A stretch of DNA of 64,000 nt, taken from Psettodes erumei (taxonomy: Eukaryota > Chordata > Actinopteri > Pleuronectiformes > Psettodidae). The number at the start of each line of letters is the position of its first letter. The first letter of the stretch is position 1. The stretch covers positions 62,001-126,000 of the forward strand of contig JAFBJZ010000290.1 in the NCBI GenBank assembly GCA_016785225.1, given 5' to 3'. Below the pieces are notes generated by a model. That model was not told the origin of the DNA. It was given only the letters and a program-made list of their open reading frames with translations, and searched no databases. Shown here one piece after another: positions 25,627 to 38,052 of this stretch. The translations under genes were made by a program, and so were the position numbers.

Positions 25627-28600
25627 GTGTGTGTGTAAGCAGAGGCCATCAGTCGTGCTGGCCCCACCCTGGTCAACGATCTGCTGCCACAGTTCAGCTG
25701 TGGAAAGGAGCGAGCTGTAAACCTGCCTCCTGGCCGTTTCATTGATATATACCGTCCTTGTGTTTGTTGGAGCGTGGACCCTGCAGCAGGGGCTGTGTGT
25801 CTTCCCTGAGTACAGAGGAATATCATCAAAAATTACAGAGCACCGTCTGATTGAAGAGAAGAGTGACCCTCTCACCCTCTATGTGCTCTAGCTGTATATT
25901 ACTTACACACACAAATAGCTGAAGCGGGAGGGATAGTCCGTTGTCCTGCAACGTTATATGAACCCACTTCCCCCTAGGCGACTGTCATATTTCTTCTGTA
26001 AAAATTGTGCAATCGCTTCACACAGGCCATTGCTGCAGCCGCTCCACCCTGCATCTTCCTGGTATCAATGCTGCATGATTTCTCCAAAGAATTCATCTGC
26101 AGTAACAGTAAATTTTGGAAGCGCTCCTGTAGATGAACGATCCCCAGGCTGTGCCGTGATTGATTTCCTTATTACCAGGCATCGTGGGTTGCAGTTTAGC
26201 AGTCTGGTCCTGAGGCACACTGACCACACCCCAGTGCTGCCTCCTCGCTCTGTGCCTGCTGGGCGACTCTGCCGCTCCCTCTTTCCTTTCCTCAGCTCCC
26301 CTGCAGCCTGCCTCTAAAACGCCTCGGTTCTCTCCGCACTCCTCTCGTCTCTTCCTCATTCCACACTTCATCGTCTTCCTCGCCATCTCCCTGCTCTTCG
26401 TTCTCACCGCATCCCTTTGTTTTTCCCTCTCGCAGAGCAGCCCTCGTTCCCTTCCTTGCTTCCTTCGTCAAACCCCTCTAGTCTCCCCATTCCCACCCTT
26501 TGTAAGGGTGTCATTAAAGAGTAATGTCAATGTTGGAGGGAGGCTCCGGAGGAAACTAAAGTTTTTACTATTTTCTGCTGTATGTGCATGTGTGTTTCAG
26601 GGGGAATGTGCAACTGCATGAGAGTCACTCCCCGTATGATCTTGTCTATGCTAATAGAATGAGTCAGAGAGCTGTTATCATATCAAACACAGAATCTCCT
26701 CTCTCCTCTTCTCTCCTCACTGCTTGCATCACACCACAGAGACTGGATACTAAGACTAAAGACTAAATGGAGGATGGTGTAATAGGACGGAATGAAGAGC
26801 TGAAATGAACCGGACATAATATCTCGTTTTCCAGTGATGGCTAACTTTGCATCCGGGCCTTTGCTCTTCATTCAGCCGACGAATCCATCAATGTGTCCTT
26901 GGATGGCTTCCTGGAGAACAACTGTTTGTGGACGCAGCTGAAGGCATCGCTCTGGATGTGGGTTCATTCGCAGAAACTGTCCAGATATCAGCATGAGCTG
27001 TTAAGGGGGGCCGTCTCTTGCTGTCCGTGCAGCATCTAAAATTTCTATCACTGACAGCCTCATTCCAGAGCTCGTCTCCCCCTCTGTTGTAGCAGCCTCT
27101 TTTGAATGAAGCATTCTAAGTATTCAGTATCCAGTAGATGCTGGAGAAAAAAAATTAGGGGACCACCATAGTCAGTAAGTATTCATCCATCATAATCATG
27201 GACAATTGTGCAAAATGTCTTAACAGTGCAGGCAATTAAACTGGTGGACGGACTAGGCAAATGATGAAGAACATAGCCATCCCAAGTGCTGTGGCACTAG
27301 CATGGCTAACCTCCTTAACAGACAGTTCAAACTGTGCAGTTCAGTCATTTACAATGAATGTAAACAGACAGCAGCTCTTTCTAAGACCTGTTATGTAACG
27401 CCCAGAGGTCGGACTCGAGTCCATCACTCAAGGTTTTCTTGAAAATAACTCTGCCAATAGCAGAAAGAAACCCCTATACAACATTGCCGTGTACAGATCA
27501 TAAATAAAAACTCCCCCCCCCAAAAAAAATCATTTCTTTCAGCTCGGAGGGCTGACCGAGAGCCCTCTGCTCCTTCCTCCTCTCTCCTGTCTGATGCTGC
27601 AGACAGTTTTGTCAAACCAGAGATAGCAGATGTGACATTTTTACTTGAAAATGCCTTTTATGTGTGGTTTCACATCATAAATATAAAGCTACTTAAAAGA
27701 CTCACAGTTGAAGCGTATAAAGCCCAGCTGACCTCTGTAGCTGCCTCACTTCCTCCCACCTCCTGATTCTGATCCCACTTTGAAAATGCATTTCGACAAT
27801 TATTCTCCGACAACATGAATGCAGCAGAAGGTAGAGGCTGTGGCCTACATACAGCCCATGATCCCCTCCTCCGGAAACCCCTTGTGGGTGCAGTTTTACA
27901 CCACAAAGCTTTGAGTGACAGCTCTAAAAATGGCCTCGCACTCTGCCTATTCCAGGCGAACTTCACGTCTCCTTTCTCTGCCGGTCTGACCCATGCCGCA
28001 GCATCTCACCGTCATTCTCGCGCCTCAGCACGGACACAGCAGGCTTTAAGGTGTTGCTGCTGATTTATGTCTTCAAACATTTGCTATCTGAAATTAAATT
28101 GCACCACACATTGGTAGGGATGAGGCAGCTCTGCCAATTGGTTGAAAACATAGCTAGCTGGCCCTAGCATTATCGTTATTGCAGTTATTACTGTTCATAA
28201 CAAAAGACGACCTCTAAACTGGAGCGGTTTTTAAAGAAGATGCTGTCAATTCAATACACACAGGGTGGGTTTTTTTCCTCCTCGGCCCTTCATCCACTTT
28301 CTCTCCCCTTCATCATCATCGAATATTTTTGTCTTAGTCTCCTGACAGTAATCCTTTTCCCCACTCTAGTTCTCTGTCAGACAGCATTAAGTTTTGAATC
28401 TGACCTTGCAGCAACCTCGCAGCTTTAATCCTGTGCGTGGACGTGTGTTCGGGCATTTGCAATTATTCAGGGAAGCCTATTCACCAAGCTCCATGCTAAA
28501 CGACGCATAGTGCACCAAATGGCTATGTTCTGCTTACGACCGCCAACGAGAACAAAAACATAAAAATAAAGAAGAGTGAAGAAGGGAGTTAACAGATTAT

Positions 28601-31600
28601 TAAAGTGAGAAGAAACACAGAGTTCAAACGTTCATCAAAATAAATGAGCATGTCACCCAGTGCAACAGCACTGCTGGACGTCTAATCCAGAGAAGAATGA
28701 GCTCTGTCAGACTTTGTAGATTCAATTTATCGTTGATGTTGGTCTTTTTTATGGGATTTGTTGACAATAAGAAAAACACACTACATTACCAGCCGTATTC
28801 TTCAGACATTCAAAGTGACAGTAACATCTTAAAATAAGCTCTTAAACTCCCAAGCAGCTAGAAAAGGAAAGTAAGACTGACTATAATGTGCATCTTGTCC
28901 CTTTGGAATCAGTTAAAAGGATAACAGCTGCATTTTAAGTAGAAAACTGCTTCTGGTGGAACCTCGAATTACAAGCAGCACCAGACTGAAGAAATAAAAA
29001 GGTTTTCGGCTTTTTCTTGCTGAGTGAAGGCTTAAAAAAAGGACTTGATTTTTGCTCAAATCTGTAATTGGTGACAAGGAAACTCACTGGAGAAAACATG
29101 GGAAAACAGGATTTTACAATGAATGGGGGAAAGATGAAGAGAAGAAGAGAATGCACAAATGGCAGCAGCACCCTTTTTTGGTATTTTGCTCGTATGCAGT
29201 TAGCCGGCATGCTCCAGCGGGCTGTTTTCTTTCGGCTCTGTTGCCTACACGATCTCATTACAGCTCAATCTCTTTGATCACTTTCTTGTCACACTGTTGC
29301 AGCACTGTGTGCGTGTGTGTGTGTCTCTCTTGCCTGGTTCTTTGGGTCTGTGCATATGTGTGTGTATGTACAAGCTCACTCCCGCCCGATTTTTTTTTTT
29401 TTTTTTTTTACAGTATGACTCATAGCTACAAACAAACCCACAGACACACACCAAAGTATTTCAAGACACTGTATTGTACTCAGAGTAGCAGTCGGAAGCG
29501 GGGGGGGGTGTCTTTTAAACTTCCAGTCTCCCTCCCTCAACAGTTGCATTGAGGCAGATGTAAAAAGCTTTCGGAGGCACAGGCCTGTGTGCGCACATAA
29601 GCCGGTGTTTAATCAGCCAACTATTTGCTGTGTGTCTTCTGGTGTTGAACAGCTGCCCCAAGGCTACTGCTGCTGCCTGTCTTATTTGTCTTACTTGTCG
29701 TATTTGTACTGTATACACTTGCTGCTAACATTTTGTCTTATTGCCAGATGGATTCATAAACCTTACCCGGTTCTGACCTGGGTAAATCGTACTGCGATGC
29801 AGGCGGCTATGCTTGCAATTGAAGGTACTAGATTATGTTATGGTTTAATAAAAAACAAAAAAAAACCCACACATTTAAAAAGGTGAATTGTGTCACCAAA
29901 GAAAACAAATGTGTGATACTGCATTATGTTCCTGGTATGATGACTTGTGCAACTACGAGTTCAGCGTGGTTTCAGAAACAAAAAAATCATGGTAAAGAAT
30001 TGCATGCTCCTATTTTTGTCCTTTACAGCCAATTATAATTTGTAAGTAGCGCTATATAACAAAAGACTAGCGGCATTAATAAAGTAAATGTAAACAATAT
30101 GAAGTGATGCAATTGGACTTTCTGTGTATATTGTGAACCTTTCTCCCAGTCACAATCTGTGATGAAAATTACAAAACTGTTGCATAGTTATTTGCACATC
30201 TAAATTGCACACTGATGAAATCTCAGTTTGAAGCTTCAGCCAGATTAGTTCAACCTTAAAAACACCAACCGAAGCCTGGTATGAGGTCCGCATTGCAAGC
30301 TACGTAAAACTCAGTAAAAATGTTAAAATGTCACCAGGTGTCGGCTTGCTGCCAATAATATTGCCCACGAATTCTCCCACCCAGACCCGTGAGACTCACC
30401 CGCCAACGTTCCAACTGCTGAACCCAGGAGAGCGTGGATGGCAAGCAGTGGGGAGTAGAGCAGGACAGCTCCCAGGATGAGGAGGGAGGGCCCCAGGGCT
30501 CCACAGGCGAAGATCTGACCCACACCACGAGGAATCCCACGTATCACCTGCAAGGCCAAGAGAGGGGAGTTAGAACACGGAGTAGAGTTTACACTGAAGC
30601 AAACTGCGCATACGATACTGGGCTTGTATTGCTGCTGTATTAAATGCCCGGGTACGTTGAACAAGAGCTCACACAACCCACACGCACTGATCGATTAGGG
30701 GCTAGACAGGGTGTCACTGACCTTTACATGCTGGATATGAGCTGTCAGAAAACAGGAGGTACCATTTAATAGTAAAGGGGGGTTGACATTCATCATAATT
30801 ATTCCCAAGTTTAATATGCAAGTATGAAATCCCAAGAGCAGAAACACACGCGCTGCATTCCAAACAGTCAGCGAGAAGTGGAGAGTTTCTATGGCGACGT
30901 GATGTGTGCACCTGCCTATATTTACAAGTCATAAATGGGCTTCAAATGTAACGCTGCCACATGACTCTTTGTGCGTGCCTGCGTGGTTCTGTGTGTGTAC
31001 ATGTGCGTATGCAGCGAGTTTAAATACGCTGGCGTGGTAGTGCCGCCAGAGCGCCAGCATCAGCAGAGTGAAAGCGTTAAATATAAATAGGACCGACGTC
31101 ATCGCCATCTCTGGAGAGAACCACACGAAAGACGAGGAGGAGGAGGAGAGAAGAAAGGAGGAAAGGAGGATGGGTGCAGGAAACGGAAGGAGGAGAGCAG
31201 CAAAACGGGATGAAAAGGAGAAAAACACAAGGACTATAGTGGAAAAAAATCATGTTATCTCACATTATCTTTGGAAATGTGGTTAAATAGTTGATTGTGA
31301 ACTGAACTATTATGAAAGAGGTTATATAAAAAGGGCCGAGAAAGTGATGGAGGACGATAGAGACAGTGGAATGAGGAGGAAAGAGATTTGCAGAGAAGAG
31401 AAAGGGATAGAGACTGGGGAGGAGAGGCAGAGCGATAAAAAGAGGAATTTACAGGTTTTAAATCCCCCAAGTAACAAACCAAAGGGGATTTATAACATGA
31501 AAGAGACATTATTCACAAGACGAGACAGACAGATGGAGGAATAAGGAAGGAAGTGGAATAATAATGAGAAGGAAGGAGGGGATGGAGAAGGATGGAGAGA

Positions 31601-34487
31601 CAATAGGCAATACAAGGTGAGAGAAATAAAACTACCATGGAGGGTGCTGACAGTGTGGGGGGAACATGCTGTGCCACAGGGCGTGATGCTTGTTAACAGA
31701 ACCTGGTGCAAACCGTGGCTCTACATTCAGGACACCTAGCAGCAGTCAGAGGGTTTATTCAGCGGGGCTCATCTAATTTGAACAACTTCACAGCCAGTTT
31801 GCAGATCTTCCTGTGCAGAAATAAACTTCTTCTTCGCCATCCTCCTGGACACAGGGCGGCATTAGTATTCATTTGCAGTCAAGTACAAGCCCTTGAAGTG
31901 TATCTCTGAGGGACTGAGGAGAAGTGCGTGATAACTTCTGGAGATTAACATAAAAATATTGATTGGTGCAGTAATGGATATTATAGAATATTGTTGATAC
32001 AACATTTCTTACGCTGCTAAAAGATTGAATATGTATAGTGAAGATATATTGTATAATGGTGTTTTTATTTTTTTTCCATAGTTTGTTGTATCTGTGAATG
32101 AAGTTTTGCTATGGATATAAATCAACACATACTATGAAACTGTAAGGTGAGAATGCATAAACACAAATGCTAACAAGAAAGCTTTCTGTTTACTCATTGC
32201 ATTTGGAAGAAGACAGAGCTTTTCCGATTTGAATCACGTGATCTCTTCAGCTGGTTTCCAAAACAAAAGTAAGGAGGTTAAAATTCAGTCGCTCTTTAAA
32301 CGCTGAATCCCCAGGCAGCATGCGGGGATCAGGAGCCGACTGCGGCAGGTGGTGGGAGTCTGGATCCCTCACTTCCTCAAGGCACGTGCATTTCATTTGA
32401 ATTCACTGGTGCAAGGTGCCCTGTGCAGCAGCTTGCATGCCAAACATCTGGACATTTAGTAGCACAGGAATTCAAGGTCTTATTGTTGTTGTTTTTTTCC
32501 CCCGACTGCCTGTTCAATTTATACTTCCTGGAAATCTGACGGACACTCATGATATTTAAGGCTAAACTACCTTGTCCATCACTGTTCTAAATGTTATAAA
32601 CAATCTCAGTCCACAGAAAGTGAACAAAATAAACAGAGTATCTTCACAGTAGCTTCCCATCCACAATGGTTTTCAATCACCAGAATCGTTAATTAAAAGT
32701 TTGGGCTGATTATAATTTCCAAACAGGAGCTCCATCAGTGAGTGTTGCTAAGTAACTGGTGAGTCATAGCTGGCTGATCTTATGCATATTGTGCTCCTAT
32801 CAGTTATTCGCTCCCTCTGGAGACATGGCTGCAGCATGGTAGCAGCACGGAGGATAACTCTGGCCTATGTTCAGCTTGGATTCAGTCTTTTTCGCTATTC
32901 TCGCCTCATTGTACATCCTGTCACATCTTGAGATGACTAATAAACTGCACCTGTTGTCCTCACTGTGTGACTTGATGGGCTGCCTCTGTTTCAATATCGC
33001 CGCAAATGTCACTCTGACAGTTCCCCCTATGACAGCAGCTCGCCTGTTGAAATGTTGATGAAGAAAAAATGTAAATGGGGTCTCAGTAAGTGTGCTACCT
33101 TCCCATCTGAGCAGAAAAAGGAAAAGTACCTCTGGTAAAGGACAAACACTGCAAACACTTATTGCAAAAAAACACTAAATTATCTAATAGTGTACAGACA
33201 TGATTTTAAAGAAGATATTGGAAGCATCAGATGACAAAATCACAATTTTTTAATGACTTTTTAAGACTCCCCTTCTTCTCTCTCTCCATTTTCAGCACTT
33301 GATGCACATATGTTTTAAAATGTTGGCAATCCACAAATCCCTGTCAAATTTTCATTTTAGTTAATGCACCATACATGTTACTTATAGGTGCAACTGGGGT
33401 CATACTGTGTGGCTTTTTTCCCTGTGAAAATGATGTGCCACTGTGCACTAAAATCATAGTGAAGGCCGGGCTATCAAATCATGTATGCATGAAAATAGAC
33501 TTCATCTGCCCTTGGCGGCATATTTCAGCTTCTTAATATTTACACTGGCAGCACATCTTGGACAGGAATATTAGTTCCCTCTCAGACGACGGCCTAGACT
33601 CGTGGCACCATTAAACTGTCAGTACGTGTGGATTATGAAGGCCCCCGACGACCGCCAGATGACCATAAGGGGTATTGTGATGATATTCTCCCAGTGCTCT
33701 GTTTCCATACATGCTAACATGTCCTCTGTGCACTAAGACACGGCTGATTTCTTCGTTCCACTCCACTTAGATCTCAAGACAAAAAAATCTCTCTGTATAA
33801 TGCAATACAGCTTAACAGCATCACGATCTACAGTGTTCGAAAAGTTCGTACAGTTTAATCGAGTAAGAAAGATAACAGGTTTTATAAACCTACAGTGTTT
33901 AGGCCAGTTTAAAAAGAGATTTGAGAGTCAGCTTTTGAACTCAACCTATGCAAACATTAAGTTAAATATTAGATCGCTTGCCTACCTCCACTGCGATGAG
34001 TTTGGTGCCATTCGGCTCCAGCGCCCCCGGAGCAATAGCTGGGTGGTGCGGAAAATAGGGATTGCCTTGGCCAGTGCATAGGAAGTAGAGGGTGATGGTG
34101 ATGTTGAAGGGAAACACAGAGACAGGCAGGTCCCAGCGGTCCAACACTGAGGACAGGCCGCTGAACAGGAAGACACTTAAGAAAGGGGGGGGGCAAAAGA
34201 GCAGATGGACCGATTCCTTTTTTTAATAAATTGGATGTTGCTAACACATTACAATGACATGTGCACTTGATTTGTACAGACAAGCTGAATGCAAAGTGGA
34301 TATGAAAGTGGAGCAGAGACACAACATGTGTGTGTGTGTGTGTGTGTTTGTGTCTCACCATGCAGCCGACCCCACGCAGACAGGCAGCAGCAGCCACCAG
34401 TACCAGTCACCGGCCGAGCTAAACACTCCCATCAGCAGAGACACCAACATGCCATTAAAACCATGGAGTCCTGCTGACACATCAGCA

Positions 34488-34522
<35 letters not shown>

Positions 34523-36242
34523 GACCAGAGAGATGCACGCAACAACTGAGTCTTTGAATTTTCTATTTGGAAGAAAAAAAACAACATTTCTGCACAGTGA
34601 TGAAAAGAAGATAAGAATTAAGAGGGTTTTTTGTGTTTATGATCAAAACACACATTAGCATAGCCTTTTATGGGCCCTTGTGAAGCCAAGTGTTCTGAAA
34701 AGCCCCAGGGTCAAACTAAATACATTCATCATGTCAGACATAAAAGGAAGTAAGCGCTGGGTGAACACAAGATGGAAGCCTCAATAAACATTAGACGTAT
34801 GGGCCAGGTTAATTATAGGCTGGTGTTACTGGGTTGGCTTCCAGGCAGCAGAGCCGACTGCTCTACAGACACATTTTTCTGTTGCTTGCACACATAACTA
34901 CATTTGTGTGCAGTTGTTTGTGTCTTTCCACCTGTCTTGTCCCATGATAACGGCTGTTATCGTAGAGGCCAGTATCCCCAGAGTTCCCAGCAGGCCCTGC
35001 CAGGGGGAGGCCCAGTACAGCGCAGCCAGGATGAGAGCGCCGCTCAGCGGGTTGTTGGCCAGAATCACCCTGCTCACCCCTCTCAGGCTCCACACCGCCA
35101 GCTGCAGCACAAAGGACCTGTCTGAGGACAGGAGGAAACAACACTTAACAGCAATTCGTACAAAAGTTATTTAAGCGTCTGTTTTTCACAGATGTTTAAA
35201 AACTGGAAGCAAAAGTGTGGCACAAAACTTGTCTTTTGTCAGATTTGTTGATGCCAGTTAAGGGTTTTATAGGAGAATGAAGATGGGAGTTTAATGATAG
35301 CTAGAAAATTCTCGCGGAAACTTTGATACGTGCATGCTGCTGTGTATCAGAACCATAACATCACCCACTCTAGCGGACGCAATACAGACCCATTATAAAG
35401 TTCGAAGCAATCTGAAAATGTCCGAAAAAAAAGCACAAAACATCAATCACGGTTTTCGGAAAAACAGTGATATTGGTTGAAATACCGATCGGAACCAATA
35501 AATTTTCATGTCTGGTGACCCGTTTAAACTTTCAACCGCGTCTCTACGTCAAAGCATGACGACACTGTGAGGCTCCGAAGTTGGCGCGTTTTCAAAAATT
35601 TTTCCGACCGTTCCCCATTCATTTCAATAGGAAAAATCTCATGTTTTTTCGCCAATTTCATCGCCGTGGTAACGCCAAACACCAAGAAAAGTCATAGCAC
35701 GCCATTCCTGATAGAACCACACAATTTGATATAACGTGTGGTACTTTTCTCAAAGCTGCGGGACGAAAATTCTGGGGATATAAGATAAATAATTATAATA
35801 AACGCAGAGGACAGTAATATATGCATTGCAAGCATGCATAGAATTACATATTACTATGTGTAGCAGCATTCCCGTGGGAGTTAATAATGCAATAATTACA
35901 TCTGCATATCTGAATAGCAATGTAAGTATTGGAAATAGTCATTTGCGTATGATCATTATTGAGTTTAGCAGTTAAGTTCGAGAACTTGTGCATCAATGTC
36001 ATCAACCATGTGGTGAAAAGACATGAAGAAGTATGCGTCTTTTGAAACAAAGTTTCACAAAGGTCATTCCGTTTGACGCTTCAAGATTAGAAGTGGAGTT
36101 GTGGAGGTTTCCTACCCTGCATGGACTCATCCAGGTGCTTCATGTCGCCGGTGCATAAGAGCAGAGCGTTCAACACTCGCCGGCCGAGACCGCCGCGGCT
36201 CCTGCCGGCCTCCTCCACCTCTGCTTTGGTCTCCATCCACAT
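23246..36242 (-). CDS. Urea transporter family protein (SLC14), divergent
   Basis: Eight coding exons join in frame to 383 aa (UT-B is 389): 36242-36116, 35121-34932, 34487-34359, 34175-33986, 30547-30400, 24530-24396, 23673-23624, 23428-23246. SLC14 proteins are trimeric membrane channels built from two homologous five-helix halves. The fold is clear from LRGVSRVILANNPLSG, SAGLHGFNGMLVSLLMGVFS and DWYWWLLLPVC in half 1, and GVGQIFAC, IYSGLSSFNGALTC and VGLPACSW in half 2. The hallmark LPxxTxPF motifs are altered: LPVSVFPF (165-172, Thr to Val) and LPACSWAA (326-333, Thr to Ser, Pro-Phe to Ala-Ala). The pore-mouth Gln of half 1 is Arg60, and the DNP loop of half 2 is replaced by GALGPS. Urea selectivity is therefore doubtful. 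The start is the first ATG (MWMETK) inside the exon that opens at 36266. The intron between 30400 and 24530 is 5.9 kb. The exact ortholog (slc14a2-like or a fish-specific copy) is unresolved. Confidence 0.9.
24650..24736. repeat. Inverted repeat / hairpin in a urea-transporter intron
   Basis: A perfect 13-bp stem (CACAGAAGGCAAC at 24688-24700, complement at 24705-24717) closes a 4-base loop. Weaker outer pairing follows (accaga.attat against ataatatctggt), with an 18-base bulge on the left arm. It could be a small MITE remnant or a hairpin RNA. Confidence 0.55.
25575..25636. repeat. (GT)n microsatellite
   Basis: About 24 uninterrupted GT units, then tttt and four more. It lies in the large intron of the urea-transporter gene. 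Confidence 0.95.
29390..29409. repeat. Poly-T tract
   Basis: About 20 consecutive T within the 5.9 kb urea-transporter intron. Confidence 0.9.
34327..34347. repeat. (GT)n microsatellite
   Basis: About 10 GT units, ending shortly before the donor site of the urea-transporter exon 34487-34359. Confidence 0.9.
34490..34519. repeat. (CA)n microsatellite at a splice acceptor
   Basis: About 15 CA units on the plus strand. Read on the gene's strand they are GT units lying directly against the acceptor (tgtgtgtag) of the urea-transporter exon starting at 34487. They replace the usual pyrimidine tract. Confidence 0.9.
35335..35790. repeat. Probable dispersed teleost repeat
   Basis: A block in the first coding intron of the urea-transporter gene differs from its flanks. 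It is richer in CpG and carries phrases such as cccattcatttcaatagg and cgccattcctgatagaacc, which I recall as recurrent in fish genomes. No coding frame was found. Class and boundaries are uncertain. Confidence 0.45.
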
Positions 36243-36546
36243 CACAGCAGCTGCTGGAGCACGCCCCTACAAAAAGGGGACAAATATGTTGTAATGCTGG
36301 AAGAATCCCCCAAACTTTTCTTCACGTTGTTGGTTCTTTTCACTCCCCAGGTGGCTCCCCGTCTGCTGTTTCTCCCTCTCTCTTTCCTTCTCATTCATCT
36401 CGTCCCCCCTCCTTTCCTCCGCCGGTGAGGTTTAAGGGGATGACTTATAAACTGGTGGACCGGGTAACGTATTCACTCGGCTTAGGAGCAGCAGTGCCAG
36501 AGAAGAACAAAGTCCACCAGCCCAATCAGGACCGTTCAGAGAGAGG

Positions 36547-36596
36547 ATCTATCTATCTATCCATCCCTCCCTCGCTCGCTCCCTCCCTCCTTCTCC
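36547..36596. repeat. Imperfect (ATCT)n/(CCCT)n repeat
   Basis: Tetranucleotide ATCT units grade into ccctccctcgctcgctccct, about 0.3 kb upstream of the first urea-transporter coding exon. Confidence 0.8.
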
Positions 36597-38036
36597 ATTT
36601 CTCCATTTCGCAGTCACCTCGTTCTTTTGCCCCCCCCATCAGCTCCACTGTGACATCTCCTCACCCACTGTTTGTCCATTTAAGCTATTCATCCACTTTT
36701 TATTGCAGCGTGAGCACAAATGTTTGCCTTTCCTTCATGTGTAAAGCCATTAGTGAGTGGTGTGTTTTCTCAAGTTGTTTTCCAAAAGGTGTAATGTATA
36801 ATCCAGTTATCTTTGCTGCTCTGCCTTAATTGAGATGCAGGAGAGGAAAACATTTTTGACGGCAGACTCTTCTGAAACTTTTGAGAGGCCCTGGCTCTCT
36901 GCTGATTTCAGTCTTGACAAGCACCTCACTGCTTCTGCCTTTAGAGTATTTTGTTTTCACTCGAACAGCTGAAAACAGTGTGTAGGTGTAGGTAACAGAG
37001 AAATGCTGAGAATCTCACTCCCACTCGTGAAACAGAAAAGTGTGGGAAAGGAGAGGCAAGTGCATAAACTGCTGCGTTACTGCATGTGCACGCCTGTGTG
37101 TGTGTGTGTGTATGTATGTATGATGCACATCTAGTATCCGCAGGCTCAAAGTGCGGCAAGTGAAGGCAAGAACAGCATGTGAGAGACATAGCATCATGGA
37201 GAGAATCTTTTCACTCTGAGCCAGTGCAGCAGGGATTCAAAAGCTGTTTTCTCAGGTGGAAATTGCCGCGCCATTCAAGGAACCCCTGACAGCTCATCTC
37301 TCTCTCTCTCTCTCTTACTTCCTCTGTCTCTCTAGCGCTATCCATCTTTTATTCGCATCAATAAATACACCCGCCTCCCTCTGTCTGTCTCTGCTCCATG
37401 GCTCATTCCATCAATCAAAGGCCATGAATCTCATGGGGGGGTGGGGGGTGTAATGGATGGACCATGGGCAGACTAGGCTGTTAAAGAGTGGGACATACTG
37501 AAAAAATTCACTTTAGTCTTGTTTTGTTGAGACACATGCTGTCGCACATATACAGCACTTTAAGGCGGAACACCCTAACTGACCAGAGCCCGTTTTTAAT
37601 ATTCATGAAATTAAAAATCATCTTTTTATGCACTTGTTGACAACGTCATATGCAGCATATCATGTCGCAGCTCAACCCCAAAATTACAGTGATGTTTATT
37701 ATGAGCAAATTATCAAAAACCAAGGTTTTTTATGGCTGCACCACTGTACCCATTGAAAATATGAATCATTTATCTATTAATTTAACACTTATTTGGTATA
37801 AAGTTAATGCTGTACACCACATAATTCATAGCCCAAGCTAGTTTGCCATGCATGTCCTCAGATGGGACAAATGCACACAAAACAAATGGCAACAAAAAAA
37901 ACATGCACAAACCAGCACAAACACAAACATATCTACAATATTTTCTTCACCTGAACTTTCAGTGTTTTTAGGACACTGTGATACACTGCGTTTGGTCATT
38001 TACAGCCTGCACTGGCCCAGTAGCAGCCGCCTGTTA

Positions 38037-38052
38037 AAAAAAAAAAAAAAAA
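38037..38052. repeat. Poly-A tract
   Basis: About 16 consecutive A. No target-site duplication or retro-element body was recognised next to it. Confidence 0.85.

Noticed and set aside
30929..31228. Minus-strand open frame containing a hydrophobic stretch (VLFIFNAFTLLMLALW) inside the urea-transporter gene
   Set aside because: It lies between two exons that already join into a complete, collinear SLC14 sequence, its N-terminal part is a serine/purine-tract artefact, and no convincing donor follows it.
36101..36829. Longest plus-strand open frame upstream of the urea-transporter gene (242 codons)
   Set aside because: It overlaps the antisense of the first urea-transporter coding exon and then low-complexity CCCT-rich sequence; no family resemblance.
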